Assembly (NCBI GenBank): GCA_965153355.1
Contig: OZ231128.1
Coordinates: 15,748,001 to 15,812,000, forward strand
Source: Flaccisagitta enflata
Taxonomy: Eukaryota; Chaetognatha; Sagittoidea; Aphragmophora
Length of the DNA: 64,000 nt
Direction of reading: 5' to 3'
Part shown: positions 62,650 to 64,000 of the stretch, piece after piece
How the letters are laid out: the number at the start of each line of letters is the position of its first letter
Numbering within the stretch: position 1 is the first letter of the stretch
Position numbers and translations under genes: made by a program
The notes under the pieces: model-generated
What the model was told of the DNA's origin: nothing
Databases searched by the model: none
What the model saw: only the letters and a program-made list of their open reading frames with translations

Positions 62650-64000
<1,351 letters not shown>

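Overview
The window looks like a non-genic, repeat-dense stretch of an animal nuclear genome, most likely a marine or other invertebrate. Evidence for an animal is a metazoan-type non-LTR retrotransposon remnant, many very long CT, GT, GAT and GTT microsatellites, and several TA-flanked short inverted-repeat elements. There are no operons, ribosome binding sites, rRNA or tRNA genes or CRISPR arrays. Species cannot be named from the sequence. The only stretch I accept as real protein-coding ancestry is the broken C-terminus of a retrotransposon polyprotein (21525-22424, + strand). All other long open frames are translations of tandem repeats or of inverted-repeat elements.

The mobile layer has three recurrent families, named here for convenience. 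Family S starts with a hairpin (AGTCGCG...CGCGACT), then a GTCGGTCG-rich tract, a variable and often minisatellite interior, and an end reading CGCGACTT..GGCCTTGTT. About twenty whole or partial copies occur on both strands. Family T starts GGGCAGCGGCCCCGAAGGGG, carries tandem ~20-bp units (CAAATCCCAGCCTCGAGGCT-like), and ends GGTACCGCTGACCAT..GCGACTATT. Family U shares the T hairpin and the GGTACCGCTGACCAT block but has its own ends (GACACAGGGGTGAATTTCC and CAAGTCATCCAAGGATCGCA). Around these sit TA-flanked MITEs (2464-2872, 17002-17336, 40964-41561, 54768-55395), other inverted-repeat elements, and three large foldbacks (about 13805-15530, 42041-45846, 52600-53096).

Nesting gives a partial history. 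T2 sits inside S2. A mariner-like MITE sits inside S17 with a clean TA duplication. U5 interrupts a 102-bp satellite and W1 interrupts a ~30-bp satellite. T10 sits inside a larger inverted-repeat element. Half of a T element is mirrored in both arms of the 3.8-kb foldback. T10 and T11 are nearly identical, so this layer was active recently.

The tandem layer contains minisatellites of 66 bp (5917-7990), 70 bp (9961-11180), 85 bp (17660-18205), 11 bp (19645-20455), 140 bp (27780-28190), 62 bp (28560-28825), 72 bp (33916-34779) and 102 bp (50899-52400), plus kilobase-scale simple repeats. Several minisatellites lie inside S, T or U elements, so the mobile families seem to seed or spread them. 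The strongest candidates for something undescribed are the hairpin-capped, satellite-carrying S/T/U families and an RLE-type retrotransposon flanked on both sides by (CT)n.
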